Assembly: GCA_041389725.1 (NCBI GenBank)
Contig: JAWKRG010000019.1
Location: forward strand, 14,444-78,443
Length of the DNA: 64,000 nt
Reading direction: 5' to 3'
Source: Polyangiaceae bacterium
Lineage (GTDB): Bacteria > Myxococcota_A > Polyangia > Polyangiales > Polyangiaceae
The position numbers were made by a program, and so were the translations under genes. The notes under the pieces were generated by a model. It was not told the origin of the DNA. It saw only the letters and a program-made list of their open reading frames with translations, and did not search any database. This document shows positions 24,037 to 32,492 of the stretch, piece after piece. Numbering within the stretch: position 1 is the first letter of the stretch; each line of letters opens with the position of its first letter.

Positions 24037-25947
24037 GTGCTGGGGCTGGGACCGAGAGACGTCAGCGAACTCAGTCCAGTAGCGCAGTCTCTCTTCGAGT
24101 GCGCGGACTGGGCGAGCATGGGGGTACTGGTCAGTGTCCAGCGACCCGCGGGGCACCAAGTACGACTCGTCAACCGCGCGCTGCTCAAGATGCTCGATTG
24201 CTCGGAGCTGGAGGTCGTCGGTAGGCCGCTCACCTCGGTGTTTGCGGAAGCGTCGATGGACGCGATCGGAGCCTGGACCAAAGCGCGCGCCCAGAGGCAG
24301 GGCGTACCCCAGCTGATGGTGCGGCTCGTGGACGAGAACCAGTCGGTGCGCGTCAGTGCGAGCGCCTTCGACCTGGCGGGTCAGCCCGCCCTGCTGTGGT
24401 TGGTGCGAGGTGGCCGGGACGCCACGCGGGTCGCGTTGGAACAATCCGAGCGCAGCTTCCGCGAGATCATCGAATCGGCTCCGGATGCCATCGGCGTGGG
24501 CACGCGTGTGGGAATTGCCTACGCCAATCCCGCCATGTGCGCCATGTTGGGGCATGCGTCCCCCCGCGCGCTGCTCTCCACTCCCTTCGCGGATCACGTG
24601 CACCCCGAGGACGTGGACGTGGCCAAGGCACGAATGGCGAAGGTGTTCATGGGCGAGACCTTCGGTGAGCCCTTTGCGGTTCGCGTCCGTCGCGGCGACG
24701 GCTCCCTAGCAGAGGTGGAGTTCCTGGGCATGCACATCTCCTGGGATGGCGAACCTGCCGCCTTGGTCATCGGGCGAGACTTGGGTGAACGACGTGCGCT
24801 GCAAGCGCAGCTGATCCGAGACGACCGCTTCTCGGCGGTTGGAACCCTGGCGGCGGGTGTCGCCCACGAGATCAACAACCCCCTCTCCTACACGTTGTTG
24901 AATCTCGAGTTCTTGAGCAAGGAAATCGCCAAGGGGCCTCCGCCGGCGTCCGCCCTGCCGCGGCTGATCGAACGTATCGACGAGGCTCGCCACGGCGTCG
25001 ACCGCGTGCGCAGCATCGTGGAGGACTTGGAGGCGTTTTCCGGGCGCGCGGAGACTCAGGTGCTCCAGCCCGTGCCCTTGATGCAGGTCTTGGCCTCGGC
25101 GCTGCGGGTGGCGAGCCACGAGTTGCAGGGCAGAGCCACCATGGTGGACGAGGTCGGACTCGAAACCTGGGTGATGGCCGACGCGGGCCGACTCGAACAG
25201 GTGTTCGTCAACCTGCTGGTGAACGCGGCTCAGGCCTTGGTTCCCGACGAGGATCGCCCCGGCGCGATCTGCGTGACAGTGCACATCGTCGACGACGTGG
25301 AAGTGAGAGTAGACATTGCAGACAACGGCGTGGGCATCGCGCAAGAGCACTTGGACAAGGTATTCGACCCCTTCTTCACCACCAAGCCAGTGGGAGTGGG
25401 CACCGGACTCGGCTTGCCCATTTGCCACAGCATCGTGACGTCCATCGGCGGCAACGTGAGTGTCCGCAGCGCTTCCGGTGAAGGCACGGTCTTCTCCGTG
25501 ACGCTACCCGTGACGCAACCGCCCGCCGTCAGCCCCTCCGCAGCGCCCTCCTCGCGCCGCACAGCGGCATCGCGCGCGCGCATCATCGTCATCGACGACG
25601 AGCGTCCGGTTGCCGCCATGTTGGAACGGCTACTGGCGCCGGCCCATGACGTGGAAGTGTTCACCTCTGGTGCGGAGGCTCACGCGCGACTGATGCAGCC
25701 CCCCGCCGTCGATCTGGTGCTCTGTGACTTGCTGATGCCTGGCATGACCGGCATGGACCTGTATCGTGCCTTGGAGCGCGAGCAGCCAGGCATGGAGAAG
25801 AAGATCATCTTCATGACGGGCGGCGCGTTCACGACGCGCGCCGCCGAATTCTTGCGCTCGATCGACAACGTCCACGTCCAGAAGCCCTTTGACGTCGAAA
25901 AGGTCCTCGATTTGGTGGCCAAGGCGGCCACCTCCTCGGGATCCTGA
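24037..25947 (+). CDS. PAS-PAS hybrid histidine kinase with receiver
   Basis: A 636-residue soluble sensor. Residues about 15-130 form a degenerate PAS domain and 135-260 a clear one ('FREIIESAPDAIGV', 'NPAMCAMLGH', 'HPEDVDVAKARM'). A NtrB/group-4 type kinase core follows, with H-box 'GVAHEINNPLSYTLLNLE', N-box 'VFVNLLVNAAQAL', G1 'DIADNGVGI', F-box 'DPFFTTK' and G2 'GTGLGLPI'. A C-terminal receiver ('IIVIDDERP', 'DLVLCDLLMPGMTG', 'FMTGG', 'VQKPF') carries the phospho-acceptor Asp in the LCD segment. No transmembrane segment is present. No partner regulator lies beside it. Start GTG 24037; the ATG at 24118 is an alternative. Confidence 0.9.
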   Translation: MLGLGPRDVSELSPVAQSLFECADWASMGVLVSVQRPAGHQVRLVNRALLKMLDCSELEVVGRPLTSVFAEASMDAIGAWTKARAQRQGVPQLMVRLVDENQSVRVSASAFDLAGQPALLWLVRGGRDATRVALEQSERSFREIIESAPDAIGVGTRVGIAYANPAMCAMLGHASPRALLSTPFADHVHPEDVDVAKARMAKVFMGETFGEPFAVRVRRGDGSLAEVEFLGMHISWDGEPAALVIGRDLGERRALQAQLIRDDRFSAVGTLAAGVAHEINNPLSYTLLNLEFLSKEIAKGPPPASALPRLIERIDEARHGVDRVRSIVEDLEAFSGRAETQVLQPVPLMQVLASALRVASHELQGRATMVDEVGLETWVMADAGRLEQVFVNLLVNAAQALVPDEDRPGAICVTVHIVDDVEVRVDIADNGVGIAQEHLDKVFDPFFTTKPVGVGTGLGLPICHSIVTSIGGNVSVRSASGEGTVFSVTLPVTQPPAVSPSAAPSSRRTAASRARIIVIDDERPVAAMLERLLAPAHDVEVFTSGAEAHARLMQPPAVDLVLCDLLMPGMTGMDLYRALEREQPGMEKKIIFMTGGAFTTRAAEFLRSIDNVHVQKPFDVEKVLDLVAKAATSSGS

Positions 25948-26029
25948 GCGCCAGAAATCGCGGGCCGCCCGACGATTCGGACCCAAGCCGGCCGACCCCT
26001 TCGGGTTCCGAGCAGCTGGAGGTGCGAGC

Positions 26030-26560
26030 TTGGCAACGATCGACACGGGAAGTGGTCACGCAAAACGCAGCGTCAACAGTGAGCTGCCCTTGGTTCCATT
26101 CATCGATTTTCTGCTCTGTTTGGTGGCTTTCCTGCTGGTCACGGCCGTGTGGTCGCAGATGGCGCGACTCGAATCCACCGCTGAGGTTCCTGGTGAGGTA
26201 TCCACCCCAACCGAGCCACTCAAGCGCCTACATGTGCGCATGAAGAACGACAGCTTCGAGTTGGTCTGGAAGCAGGGCGAGACGGTGTTGGCCACGTCGC
26301 AAGTTCCGCGGCGCGCTGAAAAGCGCGCGGACGGGTCGGTCCGCTATCCGGAACTGGCAGAACGGCTCGCGGCCGAGTGGAACGCTCACGGGGACCACCG
26401 CGCCACGAGCGACCGCAAGCAGGACCTCGCCGTACTCCATGCCACGAATGCGGAACCCTTCGGCGAGCTGGCTGCAGTCATGGACGCCGTGCATTCGCCA
26501 ACCCGTGCCCTCGGCTCGGAAAGCGTGGCCGCCTTCAACGTCAGCTTCGCGGCGAACTAG
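26030..26560 (+). CDS. ExbD/TolR-like protein
   Basis: A 176-residue protein from a TTG at 26030, chosen because GGAGG at 26018 is correctly spaced and the frame upstream has no family features. A short cytoplasmic N-terminus leads into one membrane helix ('LPLVPFIDFLLCLVAFLLVTAVWS') carrying the Asp (PFIDF) that conducts protons in ExbD/TolR/MotB-type stators. A periplasmic domain of about 130 residues follows. ExbD normally needs ExbB/TolQ; none is encoded here, so it must pair with a distant partner or act alone. It follows the hybrid kinase by 82 bases on the same strand. It ends facing the hydrolase gene. Confidence 0.72.
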   Translation: MATIDTGSGHAKRSVNSELPLVPFIDFLLCLVAFLLVTAVWSQMARLESTAEVPGEVSTPTEPLKRLHVRMKNDSFELVWKQGETVLATSQVPRRAEKRADGSVRYPELAERLAAEWNAHGDHRATSDRKQDLAVLHATNAEPFGELAAVMDAVHSPTRALGSESVAAFNVSFAAN

Positions 26561-26618
26561 TGCAGTGTCTCAGCAACTGCAGTCTCACGCTTGGAACCAA
26601 GTCGCCGCGTGGACCTAG

Positions 26619-27557
26619 CTAGGCGCCGTGTTCCAGAAGGAAGGGAAGCACGGCGCTCAAGAAGGCTTGCGGCCGGTCGATGTGCGCGAAGTGCGACCCT
26701 TCTTCCAGCCAGATCAGATTGGCGCCGGGGAGCAGCGCGGCTAGTTCCTTTCCAATGCGGGGTGGCACCATCGGATCCCGACGCGCATAGATCAGCTGCA
26801 GCGGAACCCCAAAGCCGCGTCCCGCGTCGCGGCGCACTTCCAGTTCATCGACGAACTCCCGCATTCCCGACGGGCTCATGGTGTGTGCCAGGTGTCGGTG
26901 GAAGGCACGCCGACCCGCTTCGCTTCGCAGGGGCTCGGCGTAAACGCGAGCTTCCTCCCGAGACTTGAGAGACTCGTCGAAGTAGTGAACGTTGCGGTGC
27001 ACGAAGCGCTCGGGGTTTCGTTGCACCAAAGCCGACAGCAGGCGCAGGCTACCGGGGATGCCGAGTACGCCGTGCAAGGCGTGTAGTCGCAGCTCGGGCA
27101 CCCCCGGCGAGTGCTCGTTCACCAGGCAACGAAAGGCGTCGGGGTGCGCCAGCGCCGCTCTCATGCACACGTAGCCGCCCATGCTATTCCCGATGCAGGC
27201 CGCACCCAGGATGCCGAGACTTCGGCAAAGCTCGTAGATCCACTCGGCCATGTGGCGCGCGGAGTAGTCGACGTCGGGCTTCTCGGATGCGCCCGCGCCT
27301 GGCAGGTCCGGTGCCACGACGCGGAAATGCTCGGCAAGGGGTTCGAACACGTAGCGAAAGGAGTACGCCGTGGTCATCAGGCCGTGGACGAGGAGCAAGG
27401 GTGGGCCACTCCCGAGCTCGTGGATGCGAACGTCGTGATCGCCGAAGTGAGCGGACTTCAGTCGGTGGTCGTAGCGGCGCGTGCGAGCGAAGCCGTGGGG
27501 TAGTCGCGGACGATCGGGAAGCTGGTCGAAGGGAACTGCCTCGAAGGGGCGCAGCAT
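26619..27557 (-). CDS. alpha/beta-fold hydrolase
   Basis: A 312-residue cytoplasmic hydrolase starting at ATG 27557. Core motifs are in the normal order: oxyanion loop 'PPLLLVHGLMTTAYS', 'FRVVAPDLPGAGAS', nucleophile elbow 'ACIGNSMGGYVC' (GNSMGG, with Asn in place of the common His), acid strand 'PLQLIYARRDPMVPP' and catalytic His in 'LEEGSHFAHIDRP'. It belongs to the broad group of haloalkane-dehalogenase/epoxide-hydrolase/esterase relatives; substrate unknown. It is divergent from the first zinc-ribbon gene, with only 83 bases between the starts. The frame is open for over 100 codons upstream without recognisable sequence. Confidence 0.83.
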   Translation of the reverse strand: MLRPFEAVPFDQLPDRPRLPHGFARTRRYDHRLKSAHFGDHDVRIHELGSGPPLLLVHGLMTTAYSFRYVFEPLAEHFRVVAPDLPGAGASEKPDVDYSARHMAEWIYELCRSLGILGAACIGNSMGGYVCMRAALAHPDAFRCLVNEHSPGVPELRLHALHGVLGIPGSLRLLSALVQRNPERFVHRNVHYFDESLKSREEARVYAEPLRSEAGRRAFHRHLAHTMSPSGMREFVDELEVRRDAGRGFGVPLQLIYARRDPMVPPRIGKELAALLPGANLIWLEEGSHFAHIDRPQAFLSAVLPFLLEHGA

Positions 27558-27640
27558 CCGTCGAGTGTTCAGGAGCGCGCCCGCGCCCGCAAGGCTCGCT
27601 TTTACCGGCGGATCGTGGCACGACCCGAGGAGGCTTGGGG

Positions 27641-28984
27641 ATGAAGACGGTCTATTCCTTCGAACTGCGTGTGGTGACCTGCCACGATTGTGGTGCGCCG
27701 GTCTCGGTCGGCACAGCGGGAGGGCGCCATGCCTGCCAACACTGTGGAGCAGCGCAGCAGGTCGAATCGTCCTCCCGAGCCATTCCCCGTGCGGAGACCC
27801 TACCCGAGGTCGAGCGACTGGCCCTGCTGCGCAGCCAGGACCGCGGTCATGTCGGCGTACCGCAGCATTTGGAGCACCTCTTCGCCGGGCTGAAGCTCTT
27901 GCCCTGGAAGGTCGTCGAGGCACTGGGGCACTGGAAACGCCTCAAAGACGACGACGCAGCACGCTCGCAGTACCAAGGCGCTCGGGCACTGCAGCGTCTC
28001 ACCGTCGCCCTCGCGGATCACTTCCAAGCAGAGGGAGATCTGATGCGTGCGCGCAGTCTGCTCGAGACGGCCCTGGACGCGACCACACACGCAGGCTTCC
28101 GCCAGATGTTGTGCGCTGCGCTGTCGCGCAGTGCTTGCCATGCAGGTGACATCGAAGCTGCGGAGTCATGGCTCCTGGCCTGCGATCCGACCCCCCGGGA
28201 GCTGGACGCGGATACGGCTCATCGCTTCGCCCGTGCCACCCTGGATACGCGCTTGGGTCGCTTCCAAGCAGTGGTCCAGGTCCTGGGCGTGAGCGCAGAA
28301 GCGGTTCCCATCCACGACGAGCACGAAGCACCCTGTACCGCGCTGCGCGCCAACGCTCTCGAGCGCCTTGGAAACGTCGAGGCGGCGCGAGCAGCGGTGG
28401 ACGGATTCATGCAGCGGGGTGCGGCCTTCGAGCGCTACCTGTTCGCCGAGTACACGGACTCAGCGCCTGAACCGCTGTGTCCCCAAAGCGGCAAGTGGGC
28501 CGAGCAGCAACAGGCTGCCCGAGGCATGCGTCGAGCCGGTTTGACCGCTGGACGCGGCGGCGTGGCGCTCACGATCGGCCTGGTGTTCGCAGGTATTGGT
28601 TTGTTGGTGGGAATCATCTTCGCCGTCCTGGACATGTATGGCGCGGCGCTATTGGCGACGGGAAGTGGCGGCTTCTTCGTTGCCGTGTTTGGCGTGATTG
28701 CTGCGGTAGATTTGCAGAAATCCGCAGTGGCGCGGCGGCTGCGTCGCACTGGTGTGCCTGCTCCCGCCAAGGTCGTTCACGCGCGGGGCACGGGAGTGCA
28801 CACCATGGGAGTGCCGCAGTTGCTCTATCGTGTACTAGTGTTGCCGCCTTCGGGCAGCCCCTTTCTTGCTCACAGCATGCTGCACGCGGACGGCGAGACG
28901 CGACAGCGCTTGCTGCCAGGGGCGTTGGTGATGGTGCGCATGGACCCGGCGAAGCGCGGCCAAGTCCTGTTGGAGCTGGACTGA
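27641..28984 (+). CDS. zinc-ribbon, helical and membrane protein (paralogue 1)
   Basis: A 447-residue protein with a strong GAGGAGG ribosome binding site. Residues 14-35 form a zinc ribbon (Cys14, Cys17, Cys32, Cys35). About 260 residues of TPR-like helices follow ('DLMRARSLLETALDATTHAGF', 'GDIEAAESWLLACDPTPREL'), and then two hydrophobic segments (about 308-328 and 333-355) in a 'GLVFAGIGLLVGIIFAV' style. A C-terminal beta-rich domain of about 90 residues ends the protein. The neighbouring downstream gene encodes a protein of the same architecture, so the two arose by duplication. Function is unknown; a membrane-attached sensor or scaffold is a guess. The two genes are one base apart and certainly co-transcribed. 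Confidence 0.7.
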   Translation: MKTVYSFELRVVTCHDCGAPVSVGTAGGRHACQHCGAAQQVESSSRAIPRAETLPEVERLALLRSQDRGHVGVPQHLEHLFAGLKLLPWKVVEALGHWKRLKDDDAARSQYQGARALQRLTVALADHFQAEGDLMRARSLLETALDATTHAGFRQMLCAALSRSACHAGDIEAAESWLLACDPTPRELDADTAHRFARATLDTRLGRFQAVVQVLGVSAEAVPIHDEHEAPCTALRANALERLGNVEAARAAVDGFMQRGAAFERYLFAEYTDSAPEPLCPQSGKWAEQQQAARGMRRAGLTAGRGGVALTIGLVFAGIGLLVGIIFAVLDMYGAALLATGSGGFFVAVFGVIAAVDLQKSAVARRLRRTGVPAPAKVVHARGTGVHTMGVPQLLYRVLVLPPSGSPFLAHSMLHADGETRQRLLPGALVMVRMDPAKRGQVLLELD

Positions 28985-28985
28985 G

Positions 28986-30365
28986 ATGCAAGCACCCGTC
29001 TCCGGTGTCAGTGCTTTCGGACGCGGGCAACGCTTCTTGCTCTGCGATCACTGCGGAGCGCCGGTTGAACTCCAGCACGGTGCGCCAACGACCCAATGCA
29101 CCTACTGCCGCGCCACGCTGGAAGTACGCATGCTGCCGGAAGCAGCGGAAGCACTCATCAGCAAGACCGAGGGCGAGCGCATTGCCATCCTCGCCGCGCA
29201 AGATCGTCGCTACTTGCCTCCCGGGCAGCTGGTCCATCTCTTCATCGGCGAACGCATCGCGCCCAGCAACCAGAATGAAGCGCAGGCTCGCTGGCAGCAG
29301 CTGCGCCGACAGCTGCGCGGGGCTTCGGAGCCGGCCGCCGCCGAACAGTTCGTCACCCTGACGCTGGGACTGGCGGAGTCTGCTTTCGAGCGAGGTGACT
29401 TCCTCGTGCAGCGAGCATTCCTCGACAGCGCATTGGCGGTGGCCTCCACGCCGCGGCTTCGTCAGCTGCTGCATGCGTCCTTGGCACGTGGCGCGGCGCG
29501 CTTTGGCACGACTGGGGACGCTCACGCGTGGCTCTCGAGCTGCAACCCCAGGTCCGAGGACTTGCTGGCAGACACGGCCTACCGCTTTGCTCGAGCACAC
29601 GTAGCCACCTCTGAAGGCGACCTGCGTGGCGTCGTCGCCACGCTGGGGGTGATGGACTTCCCTGCAAGCGACGCCTACGCCGCGGAGTGTGCTCTGTTGT
29701 GCGCCAACGCCTGGGAGCGAATGGACCAGCAGGCCGTCGCAGTCGATGCTCTGCTCGCCGCCAAACAGAGCCTTGGTCCCCTGTCGCGGGGACGCATGCG
29801 CCGGTTCATCCGCGCCAACCCGCAATGGGCGTTGTGCCCCAAGAGCCTGCGCGAATCCGAGCAACGGCTCTCGGATCTGGAAGAGACTCCCATCGAAGCG
29901 GAGGGATTGGTGGGGCTACTCCTGCTCGTGCTGTCACTCTACCTGCTGGCGTGGGGCGCGAGTGGCCTGATCATCCCCGCACTGTTCGTTGCGCTTGGTG
30001 TGCCGGACGCCGCAGATGGAATGTTCGTCTTCTCGGTGCTCTTGGGTGGCTTCGCGGGCGCCTTGATGTTGCCCTTTGCCGTCATCGCGCTGATAGCGGG
30101 ACGGGCAAAAGCGAAGGGTAAGCGCACGGCTCCGGTCTGCGCGGCCTACGTGCTCGAGCGTGAAGAGCTCGGCACCGCATCGGGTCCCGAGAGCATGGAC
30201 GTGCGCGTGAGGTTGCTGATGCTGCCCGATGACGCCCCCGCCTACCATTCCACCAGTGAGTTCAGCATCCTGCGCGTCATGCGCGGCAACTTCGACCCCG
30301 GCAAACTCTTGGTTGCGCGCATGAGCGGTGGTCCCAGCGGCTACGTGCTCCAAGTGCCGCCCTAG
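28986..30365 (+). CDS. zinc-ribbon, helical and membrane protein (paralogue 2)
   Basis: A 459-residue protein with the same plan as its upstream neighbour: an N-terminal zinc ribbon (Cys20, Cys23, Cys38, Cys41), a helical repeat region with matching phrases ('FERGDFLVQRAFLDSALAVA', 'DAHAWLSSCNPRSEDLLADT', 'FARAHVATSEGDLRGVVATL'), two membrane segments ('GLLLLVLSLYLLAWGASG' and 'FVFSVLLGGFAGALMLPFAV'), and a C-terminal beta-domain. Overall identity between the two looks low, so the duplication is old and the pair has probably specialised. ATG 28986 follows the previous stop by one base. No enzymatic motif is visible. Confidence 0.7.
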   Translation: MQAPVSGVSAFGRGQRFLLCDHCGAPVELQHGAPTTQCTYCRATLEVRMLPEAAEALISKTEGERIAILAAQDRRYLPPGQLVHLFIGERIAPSNQNEAQARWQQLRRQLRGASEPAAAEQFVTLTLGLAESAFERGDFLVQRAFLDSALAVASTPRLRQLLHASLARGAARFGTTGDAHAWLSSCNPRSEDLLADTAYRFARAHVATSEGDLRGVVATLGVMDFPASDAYAAECALLCANAWERMDQQAVAVDALLAAKQSLGPLSRGRMRRFIRANPQWALCPKSLRESEQRLSDLEETPIEAEGLVGLLLLVLSLYLLAWGASGLIIPALFVALGVPDAADGMFVFSVLLGGFAGALMLPFAVIALIAGRAKAKGKRTAPVCAAYVLEREELGTASGPESMDVRVRLLMLPDDAPAYHSTSEFSILRVMRGNFDPGKLLVARMSGGPSGYVLQVPP

Positions 30366-30449
30366 GCGCGGGATTCCGTCAGGAATCAAAACCCCTGCAA
30401 GGGTGCGCTGGCGTCGCCGGACCGGCGTGCGCAGTGCTATCATCACCGC

Positions 30450-31298
30450 GTGGCGCGACGATTGCGGCTTTCGTTTCGGGCTACTGCGGCGAGCTTGATC
30501 ATCGCTGCCTGCTCGGCTCCAAAGTTCGTCGCGGCAGAGGCAGAGGGTGGGGCCGGTAGCGGTGCCAGTGGCGGTGGGGGTGCGAGTGGAAGTGGTGGAC
30601 TGGATGCGGCAAGCAGCGGTGGAACTGCGGCCTTTGCCGGTGCGGATGCGTCCGGTGATGTGAACGTGGATGCTGCCCCGGACGCGGTGACAGATGCGGC
30701 CACTTGCCCTGGGCCGGTCGGTGCAGCCGCATCGAGTTCGTCGATCACTCGCCCGCTATTCGTGGTGGACAGCGTGAGCACGACCGACCTGATCCTGGCC
30801 ATGCCCAAACCCGATGGGCACTTCGCCTCCGCGTCGGCGAAATTCCAGCTGACCCTTCCGGATCTCGGTGTCGATGACACTCAGCGCCGAGTGTTCCAGG
30901 TGTACAACCGCCAGCCGCAGCCGCCGAGCGACGACCCGGGTTGTTTCGTTCTCGTCATGCTGACTGCCCACCAGGTTCAGCTCAGTCTTTGCGGCCACGA
31001 CAAGCCCAACCCCACCGTAAAGCCAGTGTCTTGGGTTTCCGGCGTCGTCTACAGCTTCGAACTCTCCTATCAAGCGCCTGGGAACGTCGAGTTGGCGGTT
31101 TTCAAGGGCGGGACGCTGGAAACGAAGATCACCCGCAGCCCCGGTGTTTCGATCTATGGCATCGGCCAAGGGCTCGCAGTCCGCTTGTTCGGCGCGACGA
31201 CTGCAACGGGAATGCTGCCCAACACCACCTACTCCAACGTGAGCCTCGACCTGTCGCCGGGACCGCCGTTTTGCAGCGGATACCCGTTTCCCCCCTAG
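30450..31298 (+). CDS. Gly/Ala-rich lipoprotein, beta-rich C-terminal domain
   Basis: A 282-residue secreted lipoprotein starting GTG 30450; the signal 'ATAASLIIAAC' ends at a lipobox Cys at residue 21. A Gly/Ala/Ser-rich linker leads to about residue 80. The rest is a beta-sandwich-like domain of about 190 residues ('LFVVDSVSTTDLILAMPKPD', 'VVYSFELSYQAPGNVELAVF'), somewhat like a lectin or polysaccharide-binding jelly roll, but no family could be named with confidence. Another Polyangiales-type surface lipoprotein of unknown function. It ends 25 bases before the CX4C/GWTTR repeat protein and may be co-transcribed with it. Confidence 0.68.
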   Translation: MARRLRLSFRATAASLIIAACSAPKFVAAEAEGGAGSGASGGGGASGSGGLDAASSGGTAAFAGADASGDVNVDAAPDAVTDAATCPGPVGAAASSSSITRPLFVVDSVSTTDLILAMPKPDGHFASASAKFQLTLPDLGVDDTQRRVFQVYNRQPQPPSDDPGCFVLVMLTAHQVQLSLCGHDKPNPTVKPVSWVSGVVYSFELSYQAPGNVELAVFKGGTLETKITRSPGVSIYGIGQGLAVRLFGATTATGMLPNTTYSNVSLDLSPGPPFCSGYPFPP

Positions 31299-31323
31299 GT
31301 CGCCCGCCGCAGCCAGTCGTGTC

Positions 31324-31848
31324 ATGCTCGAAGGCATGCTGCGCTTCCGTCCCATTCTGCTGGCGCTCTCCGTCAGCGCGGCCGTGGCGGCGAAGGGCGA
31401 TGTTCCGGAGTCCGCGTACGTCGCCAGCACGCTCGCTTCAGGGCGCTGCGACTTTGGCAATTGCCTGGAGTACGGTTGGACGACGCGGGTGGAGGGTGCC
31501 GACTGGGCTACACGCTGCGACTTCGGCGACTGCACGGGGTACGGTTGGACGACGCGTGGACCGAAAGGCCAGACGAGCGTCACGCGCTGCGATTTCGGGA
31601 AGTGCCTCGAGTACGGCTGGACCACGCGTCACCCCGACGGCAAGAGCAGTGTGACCCGCTGCGATTTCTCGAAGTGCTGGGAGTACGGCTGGACCACGCG
31701 TCACCCCGATGGCAAGAGCAGTGTGTCGCGCTGCAGCTTTGGGGATTGCGCGACCAAGGGCTGGTCGACCCGCTTGCCCGATGGTGGCGACGTGACCTGT
31801 CGGTGCAATTTCGACGATTGCAAGAAGAATGGCGCCGACTGCAGCTGA
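31324..31848 (+). CDS. secreted CX4C/GWTTR tandem-repeat protein
   Basis: A 174-residue protein with a signal peptide ('ILLALSVSAAVAA', likely cleaved after Ala23) and then, from residue 41 to the end, five complete and one partial repeats of 23-24 residues. The consensus is RCDFxxCxxYGWTTRxPxGxxSVT. Each full repeat has two Cys spaced CX4C and a conserved GW(T/S)TR. Repeats 3 and 4 are almost identical, indicating recent duplication. Repeats start at residues 41, 64, 88, 112, 136 and 160. The Cys pairs could form within-repeat disulphides in the periplasm or outside. I do not recognise a named family. Start may be ATG 31324 or 31336. Confidence 0.75.
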   Translation: MLEGMLRFRPILLALSVSAAVAAKGDVPESAYVASTLASGRCDFGNCLEYGWTTRVEGADWATRCDFGDCTGYGWTTRGPKGQTSVTRCDFGKCLEYGWTTRHPDGKSSVTRCDFSKCWEYGWTTRHPDGKSSVSRCSFGDCATKGWSTRLPDGGDVTCRCNFDDCKKNGADCS

Positions 31849-31932
31849 GGGCGATCGCGTTGCGGGAGTGCCCACTCCACGAAGATTGGGTTACGGTTTT
31901 GGCCAATGTGACCGTTCCTCTCGTTACCCCCC

Positions 31933-32466
31933 ATGACTAGGGAGTCGAGCCCCCCCAGTAGCGGTGTGCCCGTCTTGCGGCCGTTGGTCGTCGAAAAGGA
32001 ATACGTGTTTGCGTCCTTCGGCAGCCTCGCGGTGGTCATCACCCGCGAGCCGCCCACCATCCTGTCCGTGCGTGCCTTCGGCCAGTCAGTGGACGGCCTT
32101 CTCCGTGAGTACCCCAAGGTCGGAATGCTGATCGCACCACGGGCGCCGCGCCCGTCGCTTTCTGCGGATGCCACCCGGGCGGTCCTGCGCGAGTGGCAGC
32201 GTTTGGAACCCCACTCCTACGGTGCCGTGATCTTGTTCCGGTCGTCGGGCTTCGCTGGGGCCATCCAACGCAGCCTCGTGACGACGGTGATGAACATGCG
32301 GCGCGGTGGTATTCCGCTGAAAGTGAGCGCGAACCCCTACGAAGCGTCGGAGTTCTTGGCGCGTATCGAGCCCGCCTTGGGACCCGCGCGACCGCTTGGG
32401 TCGGCGCTGCAGGTCTTTCTGCAGCCCTACGACGCCGCTGAAGCACCGCACAGCATGTCCGGCTGA
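31933..32466 (+). CDS. conserved-looking hypothetical protein
   Basis: A 177-residue cytoplasmic protein with a mixed alpha/beta pattern: strands 'YVFASFGSLAVVITR', 'PTILSVRAFG', 'KVGMLIAP', 'YGAVILFRSSGFAGAI', and helices between. The size and strand order recall a STAS/SpoIIAA-like fold, but there is no phosphoserine motif and the match is only by eye. Codon use and GC are like the neighbours, so it is a normal resident gene. Upstream there are 84 bases to the repeat protein gene; downstream it faces the radical SAM gene with 26 bases between stops. Confidence 0.6.
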   Translation: MTRESSPPSSGVPVLRPLVVEKEYVFASFGSLAVVITREPPTILSVRAFGQSVDGLLREYPKVGMLIAPRAPRPSLSADATRAVLREWQRLEPHSYGAVILFRSSGFAGAIQRSLVTTVMNMRRGGIPLKVSANPYEASEFLARIEPALGPARPLGSALQVFLQPYDAAEAPHSMSG

Positions 32467-32492
32467 GGGACGCGGCCGCGTCACGTGGCGCG

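Noticed and set aside
26561..26581. TGCAGT...ACTGCA inverted repeat between convergent genes
   Set aside because: Six-base stem, no T-run; too weak to annotate as a terminator.
30372..30387. Short hairpin GATTCC-GTCA-GGAATC after the second zinc-ribbon gene
   Set aside because: Only six base pairs and no T-run, so not called a terminator.
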